Numbered from the stretch's first letter, positions 22,829 to 35,749 are shown. The stretch is DNA of 64,000 nucleotides from Prostheceraeus crozeri (GCA_907163375.1 CAJQUW010009247.1:248001-312000), one strand, 5' to 3'. Made by a program: numbers and translations. Notes: generated by a model from the sequence alone, not told the origin.

Positions 22829-23577
22829 CTCCTAGATATATATCTAGATTATATATCCAGGGACATCTATGATTAATATAAGATATCTAAGGGACGTTCA
22901 ACTACCAGAGCATGTACTGGACTGGAGGCCAGTGACTTTGGTAGACTTGATTAATGGTGATAGTGTGTATCTGGATAAAACCATGGAACAAGTGGTAAGC
23001 AATTCACTTCATCATTGTAAAATACATCAGAATAATGATTGCTGTACATACTGATTAGTACCCCCGTCCCAGTCTTGCAGAGAAATTGTCGGAAGAACCT
23101 GCGTAGTGTACATGCACACATACAAGCATATCATCAATGGTCAATTTCAAATAAATTGTGACTTTCTATTTTCATTGATTTTCCCATTGTCTTATCTATA
23201 ACCTCCTGTATCAATGCTGTTCCTGAATTGTCCAATATGGCAGGACCTTAAAATTGTGGAAATCACCAATCACCACTTGGTTTGTTTTGTAATTCTTGAC
23301 TGGGTCCAGAATCTTCTTTCAACAGATTCCCTGTGTGAATGAGCGCATTAGAGTATTGGATAATTGCTTATATACAACTTGTTTCACGGTTTTATCCAGA
23401 TATGCACAAACTATTGTCATTAATCAAGTCTAACAAAGTCACTGGCCTCCAGTCCAGTACATGCTCTGAGAGTTGAACGTTCCTTAGATATCTTATATCA
23501 ATCATAGATGTCCCTGTATATATCCTAAAGAAGTAGACTTTCTATGGTATTGTTAATTTCTATGATATATCTAGGAG
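22829..23577. mobile_element. Foldback element with about 200-bp inverted arms
   Basis: The left arm (CTCCTAGATATATATCTAG through GACATCTATGATTAATATA and CCAGAGCATGTACTGGACTG) reappears inverted at about 23340-23577, ending CTAGGAG. The arms share long exact stretches, including CTGGACTGGAGGCCAGTGAC. No coding sequence was seen; the short frame at 22869 lies in the arm. A further CTAGATATCTAG palindrome at 23640 may be a remnant end. Confidence 0.8.
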
Positions 23578-23929
23578 TCCATGGAAAGCAGGGAACCCTA
23601 GTTATCGGCGCTTCGCTCTTGTTATGTTTCAAACATGGACTTCTAGATATCTAGGAGTCCATGGTTTCAGAAGAGCATCATCATAGTTATATTTTTTCCT
23701 CTCTTTAACATCATTGATTCCCGACTTCTATGATGAAGTTTTACCTGTCTATGAAGATGCAACTCAGGTTCAACGGGTTCTCAAAACTAGCGCAAAATGT
23801 TGACTATTTCTCTCCTGTTCGGAGAACGCAATGAACCTGCGAAAATATCATTTCCTATTATTTCCTTTTCTTGTGAAGAATTTATAAAAAGCCTATGTTT
23901 CATCGGTCGAACAGTCGCTTGAATGTTAC

Positions 23930-24061
23930 CTGGGGCTGAGGGATCGGCTTCGGTCGCTCCTTGAACACAACCACTTGAGGATTTCCGACTTTTTCATGCT
24001 CAAATTTATTGATGTCTGTAACGAGTTTTAATGTAGGATTCCGATCACCACGCAGCTTCGC
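23930..24061 (-). CDS. Exon 6: end of LNS domain A and proline-rich linker
   Basis: Residues 854-897, 44 codons, phase 0 at both ends. The acceptor is CTTCTTACAG|GCG and the donor CAG|GTAACA, a slightly weaker donor than the others. The translation AKLRGDRNPTLKL closes the LNS domain begun in exon 3. It is followed by a hydrophilic segment ending in RPKPIPQPQ, which looks like a flexible spacer before the next LNS domain. The domain assignment rests on continuity of frame with exons 5 and 7; the exon itself has no strong motif. Foldback and TIR repeats flank it on both sides (22829-23577 and 24997-25520). Confidence 0.72.
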
Positions 24062-24996
24062 CTGTAAGAAGATAGGACAGTGATTCAGACGACATGTAAA
24101 TTCCACAGCTGTGTGCGAAGTTTTCCCCTAGGCTGCCAGCCAACATTTCATTCATATTGAAAATGATGTCAGTTGCAGATGATTAACATCTACTGACTTG
24201 TTTTTACAGAGAAATGTCCTCTCTACAGTGTCGCTTAAACTTATTTTTCCTAACTTTAATTCTAAAAGTATTAGCGGATTTTATAAAGAAATATAATGAA
24301 TTTCAGACATGACAAAAGCAATGATGGTCTTAGTTTTATCATAATAATATATCTGCATACAATAAAGCGCATCTAAATATTTGAAGATTATCTAGTTAGC
24401 GCAGTTTTTTGAGAAAAGTTATATTTCTTTGGTAATATGGTAGAAGAAAAGGTTTCAACCGACCAACGTCTCATAAAAATTATGTTATAATGACATATTT
24501 GTATTATTTTAGAGAAATCTGGATATTTAGTTGAAAATTGTAGTTGTAATACAGCTCGAACAAATCACATGGGGATTCATTAGCTTCTGCATAACTTATC
24601 AAACTACAAAATCCCTTTTCATACTTCACTGCAAGAAAGTGAAAATTACTTCAACGTCATGAGTAAATGATTGGCATAAAAGTAACAACAAAAAAGATAA
24701 TCTCTAATATTATCAAATCATTCACTTAATAAATGGATCCCGCAGAAATCAGGACGCTATTTTGAAAATCTCAAATTTGCCTGGGCATGCCCGCAACTTT
24801 AAATAGAGAGTTGTGTCGATGTTGAGAGATGTGAACTAGGCCTGATGATGATTCCTGGTATTGGATGAAATAGCAGCTATTCAGGTCTGTTCCCATTTTT
24901 CAACTGAGGATGCAACTCAATGTTTAATTATTCTATTTGTATTGTGTTTGCAAAAAGCAGCGTTTTCGATGAAAAAATTCTCCGTTATTGATCATT

Positions 24997-25520
24997 CTGA
25001 ATATGTGGAGAGGAGGATAGCTTTTTTGGTGGTAAGCTGAATATCAAAAAGTTCAAATTCCAAAAGAGTGCGATGCAAGAATTATAAAGGAAGCCCTGTG
25101 GTCGTGCAAAGGAAGTGGTAATAATGTGAAACTGTCGGTTGGACAATCTTGGTGTTCGGTTCTGTCTGGTACGTAACTTGTCTTGATCATTTTGCTTATT
25201 TTCTATTTCTTATTTTATATGCTTTTCTTTTCTGTGAAAAATCTGCTGTTTATTGACTTTTGCTTATTTCTTTATTTTCAGCAGTGTGTCTCAACTTCTT
25301 GATTTTATACAGTTAACGAATTGTTGATGCTTTCTATGAATCGTTGATTGATTTCTCTGCCTCATGAACTGTGTTTGTCTTCGATTTTTGTCAAAGTTTT
25401 CATTATGCGTGATCATGGCAGCGTAGCTGCACGAAATGCATCGCACCCTTTTGAAAATTAATTTTTTTGAAATATTCAGCTAACCACCCAAAAAGCTATC
25501 CTCCTCTCCACATATTCAGA
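24997..25520. mobile_element. MITE with 48-bp TIRs
   Basis: CTGAATATGTGGAGAGGAGG at 24997 pairs with CCTCCTCTCCACATATTCAG ending at 25520. The match continues through GATAGCTTTTTxGGTGGTxAGCTGAATAT. The interior is T-rich with no coding sequence. No clear target duplication. Confidence 0.85.
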
Positions 25521-28500
25521 AAGCAGCGTTTATAAATTATTGCAGGTGCGCTAACTTAGACGACATTGTGCAGTTTATTTCTTTTAATGAGGCAATTGAT
25601 TTTGCTGGTTGCATTGTTTTACTTGAGGTACTTTTGGTGTCGCAGCTTCGGTCATATGTTGGAGTGTCGCGAGGTATAAGGCAAAGATCTCGAATTATGT
25701 GCTTCTGACTGGTTGTCTTGCCGCGCCGATGTTCGTGAGAATTTTAACTGTGGTTGACCTTAGTTTCCGAGTTAACTTTCTGTGTTGTCGTCACCTTCCG
25801 GTTTCTGTTTATGTTCTGTTATTTTGCTTCTAGTTTGGTCTTGTGGTTCTTTGTTGGTTTTTCGTTCGTCGTAATTGGTACTCTTCTGTGGTTGGTGGCT
25901 TCTATGTACGCGATACGTAAGTACTTTTGATATCGGTGTTATTTTTCTATAGCTTGCATATACTTAGTGACATGTCAGTATAGCAGTGTGCAGCATTTAA
26001 TGAAAATCCGCCCAAAGTTCTCTTAAAGTTCTTCTACTCGCATGTCTGCTTCGATTATGCTGCTTTAATGTCGTTGTCTCATGCTTTTTGCGATATTAAA
26101 GGAACATAATCGAAGCGCATTATCGAAAAGCGTACTTTCACCAAATATGATGAAACTCAAGTATTACTTCCATTCAAAGTCATAGTGAGATTTTTTAGAC
26201 TAATTTGGTCATGCGAAGAGTATAAGACATCAATACAGAGGCGTCAGTTATGCATTCGACATCCCTATTCCCTTGAAGAATCTGTTCGTGAAAAATTTCG
26301 CAGACACTATGAATCGTGCTTGGTTGTAAAAGGATTCGAAGCATTCGCTTTCATTTTGGTTTTGTTTACAAATGAACATATGAATAAACAGTGTGCACCT
26401 GGCAGCTCTTCTAAAGACGTGGATGACAGGATTTATTGCATCTAAAGATAGCTATGCATTCTGTGATGATATTTCCGCATGCTAGAATTTGAAGCGCTTT
26501 ATTTTAAGCAAAACAAATCGATAATCATCACCTGTAGGTAATAAATACTTTGACAAGGAATTTTCGTAGTCGTCTCTGCACCTTAGTGTTATGAAGCTAT
26601 TATTTCAGAGATGAGAGTGCATAGATGCTCTTCTGTGCAACCTTGAACAAGTGCTGTCTATTCATGCAATTCAAGATGAAAATACCATGCTCAAAATATA
26701 AGCAATGAAAGTGAATCAATGTAGAAAAAAAGATAGAGGATGACTTCAAAACATTGTGTATTGAATTTTTCCACTCTTGTGTATCAAGGATTAGCAAAAA
26801 TTAGTTGCAATTTAATTGCTCCTTCTAATCAATTAATTGGAATTGGCATTTGTGAGCCAACAATAAATTGAAACAAAAGTCAAAACAGCCAATTGATTGT
26901 ATTTGGCAGTGGTGAACAGTCAATCAATCAAATGAAAAAAACAATGTTGTTCTAGCAATTATATAATGAATCCATAAAAATATCATGAGTGTGGAGAACT
27001 GGATCACAGAGTATAAAGCACCTGGAAGCATTCCAGGTAGAAAATCGTCAAATCCAGCAGAGGTGGAGAAAAGGACATTAAGTGGACATAGGGCTAAAAG
27101 TTAAGCATGAGGTACGACATCACTACATATACACGTATGCTTGCTACGTATGTACAGGTGTACATGTAGACAGCAAATGGCTACTCACAGGTGTGGACCA
27201 GTGATTGACAAAAATTGATAGAATTTAATTTTTCTTTCCAATCAATTTATTAAAATTGGCATTCGTGAGCAAACAATTAATTAAAATTCAATTAATTTGT
27301 GATGATCCCTGTTGTGTATGCCTATTACTTTGACAATGCGTGGATGAATCCGTTGATAGAATGAAAACAGAATACTGCGTTTCTAGAAAGGACTGCAAGT
27401 AGGCTGCAGTCCCAGTAATTTCGCATGCATGACAACTTTTAACGAAACGGCTCCCGTTTCAATATAATTGCAGTGATTTATTAATGTGAACTTATGATAA
27501 TCATTGTTATCTACTACACCACAGACATTGAATTGAGTATTGAATATTCAAATATTCAAATAATATTAAGCTTATATTGATTTTTAAAGGTACTTCATAT
27601 TGAGCTATTTTGTAATGGTGCATTTAAGCAGTCATGCGTGTGCATTTTTCCAATTATTTGAATGCATTGGTTACATGAAAGTCGTCCATCTAATTCATAC
27701 TTACGAGTACACATAAAGTTAATCGGAGCTGGAGAATATAATTCAACAGATTTCACAATAATTAATTTGAAAGAAAATCCTTCATGTTTCATGTTCTTAT
27801 GTTCAAGTTGCAAATCATGTATAATGAACCGAATGAATTTCATTTTGTTCTACTCAAAAGTAATTTTCCGACCAGTTTTGGTATCGCAAACAGATTCACT
27901 GAAGAATCATGGTCAAAATTAAATAAAATTCCGTAAATGTCGATTTTTTAAAATTGATGATTATAAATTTTAGAATTTTGCTATTTTTAGAGAGAATTAG
28001 AGCAAATACATGCCGGTACCATTAGAAAGTTCACTGTTCAAGATGTTGCACCATGAATTTCAAGAATCTAAGAGCAATGCTTTATAAGTTGAGGAGGGAG
28101 GTTGGGGGTTCGTGTGTTCATATAGTGATTCATGTAAACTGGTTTATACACATAGTGGTGATAGTGGGTTCATATAGACGTCTATTATACGCAAATATTT
28201 GACAATTCTAGCCTAGCTTCGTGGTACATAAAGATCGAATATTTTTCATTTCTCATAGTGAGCTACGAGTAATAAAACTTGATTGAAACATGAGCAGTCA
28301 TAGAAATGTTTCAAAATATTGCAGTACATCAATAGTGACACAATTTTAGCCGTACTACCTCGTGCTTGCAAAAATGACTCAATTTTCAGAATATTCTATC
28401 TCTATGTCCAGCAGACTGCATGTGAAGGATCAGACAATATAATGTGCACAATCCACGCAGATTGAAAATTAGCATTTAAAATGTGTTTTTAGACACGTTT

Positions 28501-29209
28501 TGCTGAACTTTTGAATGATTCTTAATATTTGTAGAGAACGAACTATGCGTCCTTGTCAGGATCTCATAACTTTATCTTCATCTTAATCTCAAACACTTCT
28601 ATCTTCTTACTCAATCACAGCAGGGAGACTTAGTTGACAGATGACAGGTCTGTGCGGTGTCAATTTTCAAATGACCAACCGAACGTCATCGTTAGAACAA
28701 AGTTGATAAATTAAGCACCAATTAGCACCAAATTGATAAAGTATTACCCACACGTTGTAGTAAGTGCAGCAGTAGAATTCGTAGTCGAGGAACGTTCAAG
28801 TGAGCAATTTTTCATAATTCGTAGAAGTGATTCCAATCAAATTAAATCCCTACTATATCGCATGTATGTGTATTAGTCCTTTGAAGCCTTATAAGACTAC
28901 GGATAGGATTTTACATTAATAGAGTTACATGTAGATTACTTTGTGCCTAATTAATTGACATAATAGAATTTATGGATGATAAATGTTGATTTAATTACTG
29001 GCATTTTTCATTTTCAGTTTAGTATACTGCTTTTACCTTATATTGATTTTACTTTATAGATTGACTGCACTAAAATCAATCCAGCAAAACAGAAATTATA
29101 GTAGATGCATTACTCCTGCTGCTCCGTCTGGAAGCGAATATCGTATCCAGACACATAGGAATCGAAAATTAGAAAAGTTTTCCACAGACTTGAAAAGCTT
29201 CTTACTCAC
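25521..29209. other. Intron DNA with two AATTGG-rich repeat blocks
   Basis: Blocks at about 26810-26950 and 27205-27310 share GAATTGGCATTTGTGAGC-type sequence and many AATTAATTG words, so they are related. The second block ends GATGATCCCTG, which may be a transposon end. Otherwise nothing was recognised. Confidence 0.4.
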
Positions 29210-29365
29210 AATGTAAACTCTTCCTTGGAAATTTTGCGTGTTGAGTGATCCGGGATTTGGTATGCCTCCAAGATAAACATGATTCCGAACGAGGATTCGA
29301 ACAAGCCCATGAGCAACTTGCTCCATTTGATCTCTGTTGCGGTTATTATCGATGACCAAGGTGAG
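29210..29365 (-). CDS. Exon 5: LNS domain A, later strands
   Basis: Residues 802-853, 52 codons, phase 0 at both ends. The acceptor is ATCTTTCAG|CTC and the donor ATT|GTGAGT. The sequence LTLVIDNN follows the HTIDVSRDGRR of exon 4, as in other LamG domains. It is followed later by HVYLGGIPNPGSL and NFQGRVYI, matching the family pattern (l.iGG.p ... f.G.i..i). The usual Cys after the last Gly is absent (QGRVYI instead of QGC). Open frame beyond the donor reads into the intron and is not coding. Confidence 0.85.
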
Positions 29366-30660
29366 CTGAAAGATGGCAGACAGTGATGTTCAATTCATAT
29401 TGACAACAGACATGATGCAAGTTGAAAATGTATGCAAAAATATGTCTTGGCTCAAATGCAGTTTTAAACACTGTTTAAATATGGTCAATTATTTTGTATA
29501 GAACTAACTCTGTCAAGCCTCTCCGTTTTTTTCTCCAAGATGTTATGATCAGTGACAGGGGTCTTAGGCTACATATTTCCCGTAGAATTCTTTGAAGTAG
29601 ATATCATTATTAGTGATGAATTGAAGCGATCATTTTTTTTATTGATGAAAGCCCTCATGAATTGCATTGTCTACCAGACATGAGCAAGTAATCCATCTTT
29701 GTGTGAAGACCACATGAATGATTGTCAGATGACCTTTCTCCTGAAAATGAAATATCCAATTTTCAGCATGATCAGCCTACAATTACAACCGTTTTTAACA
29801 AATAAGTCTATGAATGTGTTCAGTACCTGTAAAATGGAATGAAAATTCGCATCAGTCAACTATCAGACTCAAAGAATGGTTCTCAAGTATAGCTATAATC
29901 ATTTCAGAAGTAATTTATTGATGCGCAAATGTGGCAAAAGCGTCACTGCAAAGTCATAATACATTAGCGAGAATTTTATCATGAGATTAGCCAATTAAAT
30001 GATTCAATCACAGTTTCAAATTAGTGTGTGAATATTTAAATTACTTGACATTTTTAGTTGGAGACTATTAAAAATCTACGGCAATCTACGAGTAAATAGA
30101 AAAAGCATTCTTTTGAGATTATGTTAAAATGTTTCTTGCACCAAATGTGAATATAATGGAAAACGTGCATGAAAAGTGAAAAGAAGACGTACTCTGTCAT
30201 TCCTTCAAATGCTGAAGATGCATTAAACTTAATAGTTACTATATTATTGTTCTTTTTTCATATATGCTATTTTTTCATTTCTATAAATTCCATTTTGACG
30301 CTGTGCATCCTACATGTACAGGACCACGCTTGGTTAGGTTTGAGTGTAAAGGATTTAGCGGTCGAAAGGCGATCGTTCACACCAAGTTCCTGTTCATGAC
30401 CTCATTTAATTAGTCAAATAATTTGTATTCATGCGAGTATTTTGTAGTATTTAATTTCTCGTTCTAGTAGGTCTGGGAACTAATATGAATTCTCTCATTC
30501 ACCTGGTGGATTTTAGATAGCGTAATCCCGTTGTGTTTGCTAGATCTTATCTTATTATTGGAAACAGACATCCTCTTATAATCACAAGGATTGCAGAATG
30601 CAGAATAGAATAGAAATATGTCCTCAGACTTGAACAATTTAAGCACAAAAATTCCTTGGC

Positions 30661-30706
30661 AGCCGTAGACGCTGCGTTTCGCCGTACAAGGGTTCGTCAG
30701 TGCGGC
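30661..30706 (-). ncRNA. Hammerhead ribozyme motif, Penelope type
   Basis: On the minus strand, stem I 5' strand GCCGCA (30706-30701) precedes CTGACGA (30700-30694), a 13-base stem II region, GAA, stem III ACG-CAG-CGT, C, and the stem I 3' strand TACGGC. Stem I pairs at five of six positions and stem III is perfect with a CAG triloop. All core bases (CUGANGA, GAA, GUC) are present. Stem II is weak, with about two pairs. The predicted cleavage site is between 30668 and 30667. Short stem III hammerheads of this kind are known from Penelope-like elements and retrozymes; a related, decayed sequence is at 55110-55200. Confidence 0.55.
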
Positions 30707-31336
30707 TTGGAATAGCCTAAAGTAGTTTAAAACATGTATCACATTTTTATAAACGCACAGCAGCCTGTTGTGCAGCCCTGAAGCTTGTTCAGCCATTCTA
30801 GATGTTTTGAACATTTTGAACAATATTCTGATATAATCAAATAAGCAATTACAAAGCATGTTAGGAAACGCTATCTTCAAAGATGTGTTTTCTCAAACAG
30901 AGAGTTATCTGAAAGACTTTAACACATGCATGTAAAGTGAAACATGTGAAGCACGATCCACTTTGAATTTAAGAATAAAAGGACATTTTCATAATGAAAG
31001 ATAACCAACCATTCGGCAGAGAAGTAATTGTCAATCAAGCGAATCCATGAAATAGCAGAGGACATCGAAATTTAAAGATCAAAACAATTGAAAGTGAACA
31101 GAGAGATAAAAAAACCAACAATCGACTTTACAAATATAGAGACTCATCTAAGCTAAGAATGTTGCCTTATGTTTGCTGACTTGAAATCTATGAAGTTTTT
31201 CACGATTGTAGTAATAACTTGAGATGTTGAATGTGATGCACGCAAAGAGTCAATACTGCATTTGGTTCCTACTGCAACTGTAAAAGGTGCAATGCTCTAT
31301 CGATTTAATTTGTAGTGAATCAAAATGATTTCCATT

Positions 31337-31556
31337 AGGAAAGGAGAAGAGAGAGAGAGAGAGAGGGAGAGAGAGAGGAAGAAAGAGAGGGAGAGAGAGA
31401 GAGAGAGACGGAGATAGAGGGAGAGAGAGAGAGACGGAGATAGAGGGAGAGAGAGAGAGAGAGGGAGAGAGACGGAGATAGAGAGAGAGAGAGAGAGACG
31501 GAGAGAGAGGGAGAGAGAGGGAGAGAGTAGAGAGAGAAAGAGGGAGAGAAGATAGA
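31337..31556. repeat. GA-rich microsatellite, first block
   Basis: GAGA/GGGA repeats with scattered ACGGAGATAGAGG units, giving a loose higher-order period of about 30-35 bp. It is interrupted by C and T, unlike the second block. Confidence 0.95.
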
Positions 31557-31559
31557 CAG

Positions 31560-31654
31560 CTCTCCCTCGTGCTACTCGCGCTATGGTCCGCTACTGTAGT
31601 CAGGAAAAACACAGATGCGAGGAGACCCGGGTTTCGAGGTCTTTCTCAATCCTC
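31560..31654 (+). repeat. tRNA-like remnant between two GA blocks
   Basis: CGCGCTATGGTCCG and CCCGGGTTTCGAGGTC resemble parts of the SINE at 13285, spaced by an unrelated segment. The two GA blocks may have grown from sequence next to this SINE. Weak evidence. Confidence 0.3.
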
Positions 31655-32012
31655 GAGGGAGAGAGAGGAAGAAAGAGAGGGAGAGAGAGAGGGAGAGAGA
31701 GAGGGAGAGAGAGAGAGAGGGAGAGAGAGGGAGAGAGAGGGAGAGAGAGGGAGAGAGAGAGGGAGAGAGAGAGGGAGAGAGAGAGGGAGAGAGAGAGGGA
31801 GAGAGAGAGGGAGAGAGAGAGGGAGAGAGAGAGGGAGAGAGAGAGGGAGAGAGAGAGGGAGAGAGAGAGGGAGAGAGAGAGGGAGAGAGAGAGGGAGAGA
31901 GAGAGGGAGAGAGAGAGGGAGAGAGAGAGAGGGAGAGAGAGAGAGGGAGAGAGAGAGAGGGAGAGAGAGAGGGAGAGAGAGAGGGAGAGAGAGAGAGAGA
32001 GAGGGAGAGAGA

Positions 32013-32058
<46 letters not shown>

Positions 32059-32170
32059 GAGAGAGGGAGAGAGAGAGGGAGAGAGAGAGGGAGAGAGAGA
32101 GGGAGAGAGAGAGGGAGAGAGAGAGGGAGAGAGAGAGGGAGAGAGAGAGGGAGAGAGGGAGAGGGAAAGA
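31655..32170. repeat. 516-nt uninterrupted homopurine tract
   Basis: Every plus-strand base from 31655 to 32170 is A or G, mainly a 10-bp GGGAGAGAGA unit with GAGA variants. Long open frames in several phases (RERERG... or SLSPSL...) come from the low-complexity repeat and are not genes. Mirror-symmetric homopurine DNA of this kind can form triplex H-DNA and slow polymerases. Confidence 0.97.
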
Positions 32171-33486
32171 TAACATTCTTTGAAAAAGTGTTTGTTATCA
32201 AAAGGTTTAAACAAATAGACACGAAACCTAATTCATTCATTGAAGTAAGTTTCGATGTTTGTGTCAATTCTACTATATTCGCAGAACATTCATTAACATA
32301 CGATAACTCTTTCCAGTCAACTGTTTTTTGATGTAGACTGGAACTTCCCCAATCTTTTGTCATGGACCTATGGCCCTCTTTAACGCTGCCGTTATAACGA
32401 CATGTATATACCAAGTGCCTTATTAAGAGGGCAACTTTCGTAGAGCATCAACATTTTTGGAAGACATGAAACTTGGCAAATAGTTCTGTGTAGGGAACTA
32501 TGAAACCAACCATAGGAATTTGTATTCTAATCCGAAGCAACAGGTAACCTGAAAACCTGTGATCTGAATTCCGTTCAGCTTGCTATCTACCACGCTGCAA
32601 CTCGCATCGCTAGAAAGATAAACAACTCCTTTCAACTTTCCAATATGTCGCGATCTTCATCTTCATAACGGAAGGATTGTCAGAATTTAGAGATAAACAC
32701 ATGGAACACTAAAGCCTTCACCTTCGTGCATGCAAACGCAACACGAATGCATCGCCCAACTTAATGACTTGTGATCTGTCATAGCCAATCCTGAAATCCT
32801 GAAACCTCTCTTGGGTAGTCGTTAGCGGTAGAATCAATCTTGACTTATATGCGACTAAATAATATCAGCGCGATTATCAACGATTTCCGCTGATAGAGGA
32901 AGCTTTTCAGATTCAATTCATTGCCACTTTTCGTATGTGTCGCCAATATGATTGACCAGAAGCTCATGAAGAATAAGGTTTAACTAATATGCTAGTAAAT
33001 GATTATCAATATGCATGTAATTGGGTGCTCTTCTTTTCTCATGTATTTTCTTGTTGCTCAGCAAAACTTGACAGAAATGCACTCTGGACGAAGCTCAGCA
33101 GCTGGTTTGCAGTGAAGCGGCCTGGATTTTCATTTCAAATTATGGAAACACTTCTTCATTCCAGAAGCTTTGAATACTGGCCTTATACCATTGAAAACAT
33201 AACAGTGACCTCAACTAGTGAAAACATCTTTTCGAAAACTTTACAAGTACTAAAAGTGTTCACCATGGACATCGTGACACTTGTAATCACTGATGTAAAC
33301 ATTGTAGCACGAAATCACGTTAAAGTGCAGTCCTTAAGTCATTGACTTATTTATGTCAAATGATGACAGCAGCGCTTCAAAATGATTGCCGCCATACGCT
33401 GTGATGAAATTTTCTTGTGTCAAGTGAGGTAAACAAACAAAATATGCGGCACTGGAACCACGTACATCGAGATTCTGTTCACTTGC
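32171..33486. other. Intron DNA, nothing firmly recognised
   Basis: A 118-codon frame at 32989-33345 (+) has no recognised domain and is read as chance. No other feature seen. Confidence 0.45.
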
Positions 33487-33960
33487 AGACACAGAATTAG
33501 ACAGGTCGTCTCTTCTTCTGTTTGACTAGAAAGGAAGCATTGGAACATGTGACGTTAATGAAATGGCACAATCTGCTGACATACATGTAATACCATAGAA
33601 ATCGAACAATGAGCAGCCAGTTCGACATCAAACACGCCAAATTGTGCAAAGATTCAGTGGTTGTTTTCAAGCGGATCACACATCAAAGAGACACAGACGA
33701 TGTCAAGTTCTGCAGAGAAGTTTGTGAACGTTATTTGAGCGCCGGCTAACTTTCTAATAATGATCAGAACGACTAATTTTGCCGAGAAAACTTTTGCTCA
33801 ATGATCTGAATTCTTCGAATCTGAAGGAATTGTGGCGGTCGGAGCATTTTGAAGGAATCCACAGCAATCCGCAAGCGATGCACCACTAACTTTCCTATGC
33901 CTGTAAGATATAAAAAAAATTTTTGCCCACTTAATAAGTTCCTGCATGTGCTATCGTTTT
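33487..33960 (+). repeat. Dispersed repeat R1, copy 2
   Basis: Same orientation and extent as 20117-20585, with small indels (for example an extra TACATG near 33582). Confidence 0.85.
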
Positions 33961-35613
33961 GAATCAGTTTGCACTTCTAGGAAAGTGATGCGCTAGTTCT
34001 GTGCTTGCAAGAGCAAACCCTGCAGGTATGTTGAAAGTCCGAAAAAATGTATGTATGTTGCAGAATGTGTAACATGAAATTTCAGTTCGATTTCACAAAT
34101 GTCACGATGTTCTTGGTGAGCTCTTTGAACACTTGCAAAATTGAAAGTATTCTTGTGACTGAACAAATGATGAGTCGGCCTACCGATGAAGTGGAGAAAC
34201 TATCAAAGGTAACCTCTCATTTTCTCTCATTGATCAGAGCCCTTAGTGCTCAGTCTAGAAGAGGAAGCCTGCATTATATTCATGATAAATAGTTAGATAA
34301 TTAATTACGTGAGGCACTAAGCGTCCCATAAGGGTCAAGTAAATAAACATTTACAAAATCCATAACTTGGCGGAATGAAACCGTCGCTCAGGGCACCAAC
34401 CTTGCACAGCAACTACTAATCCACGTAGCACTCAGCATGCTACTGGTGATTTAAGCTTACAATGATGCTCTGACTATCTTATGTCGCATTGTTTCCTCAA
34501 TTCGCTGTTTTTCTTCGCTAATCGCTAGAGGCAAGTCATTCAATGACTCAAGCTGAAAATCGCTGTTCGCAGAAAAGTGCGGTTTTGAGAATTTCCATAG
34601 CTTCGGCGCAGATTGCAGGCTTTACTGTTTGACAGGCGTACAGGAGTCAATCAAAGACACTCTGCGATGCAATCGACGCCACATCCATTCATTCTTTAGC
34701 TCATAAAGATCTTCTTAAAGCCCATCGTCATGGCTGCACGCCATAATCGAGCATTATGGTATATTTCAGCCGGCAGAGATTGAGAGCGCTGGCCGCAATG
34801 ACTGAGTCTGCTGAGACTGCTACAGTTTTGTAGCAATCGGCAAATAATAGTGTCTTATATCTCTTGTATTTATAATTCACAATAATTGAAGCTACAATAG
34901 ATATTTAAGATCTGACATGTTCTGATTCCAAATCACATGTGGTAAGTAAACAATGAGTGACAAATTAACACCGGATTGTGACACGTTGCCTGAACGACAA
35001 GAACTACCAACTTTTCATATGCCAAGGTTCTCACGACCTGTTCCTGAGGACTTTCGACCCATACTTTAAGAACTTCTACTTTGAATGATTTCAAAAATCC
35101 ATAATCACAGAGTTCTGTTTTTGCTTGCTCAGTTTGTTCTACTAGACAGTATATATTTGCTTCTTACTTTTCCTTCATGGCATTAATTGTTACAATTACA
35201 TATAACATTGCAATTACATTCAAGTATTTTGAAACCCCGAATGTCATGAACAAGAAAGTAGATAATTCCAGCTTGTCATGCCGAAAGATTTCAAATTCGC
35301 AAGAAACTTTAGAATGCATTCACTAGAAAACTTCAATGCGAAAGTGGTGATCAATTAATGATCTTATGCGATCGTTACTTTGAAGTGTTGAGTCGCTGAC
35401 ACTCTCCAGCATTTCTACAAAAAGGGAATATACCTGTATGCGACTGTTATTGACGAGCAAGACAATTAGCAGTATTGTTTAGAATTGAAGGCGCTCAATA
35501 GGAGATCATAGGAGAATGTCGAAAAAGTAGTAGCTAAAGCGAAATCATTTTCTTGATCGTTTTCGAGCAATTGCCCAACCAGCCTTTCGGTGCCTACAAT
35601 ACTAACAAAAATA
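33961..35613. other. Intron DNA, nothing recognised
   Basis: AT-rich up to the mariner end at 35614; no exon or bounded repeat recognised. Confidence 0.5.
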
Positions 35614-35749
35614 CAGGGTATTTGGAAAGTCACTGTGCAGTGAAAATACATCTATATTTCAATGTTTCCTTCACTATGAAAAGCAGTAGAGAGCAAAATA
35701 TGCATCGTAACGATTAGCATTTTATATTTTTTAGAACAAATTTCTAGAC

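Noticed and set aside
24842-24900. CTGATGATGATTCC...GAAATAGCAGCTATTC as a hammerhead
   Set aside because: Stem III pairs out of register with the required GAA and cleavage base, and stem I does not pair.
30464-30880. 138-residue minus-strand frame
   Set aside because: It runs across the hammerhead repeat and its flanks, has no recognised domain, and is best explained as a shadow of the repeat.
31560-32170. CRISPR-like array in the GA repeat or the 30-bp and 70-bp arrays
   Set aside because: Units are contiguous with no unique spacers, and the DNA is eukaryotic.
31569-32414. Long open frames of Arg-Glu or Ser-Leu-Pro repeats
   Set aside because: They are direct translations of the GA repeat, open in several frames on both strands, with no start context or non-repeat domain.
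32989-33345. 118-residue plus-strand frame
   Set aside because: An acceptor-like TTGTTGCTCAG lies inside it, but the protein has no motif and composition resembles nearby intron.
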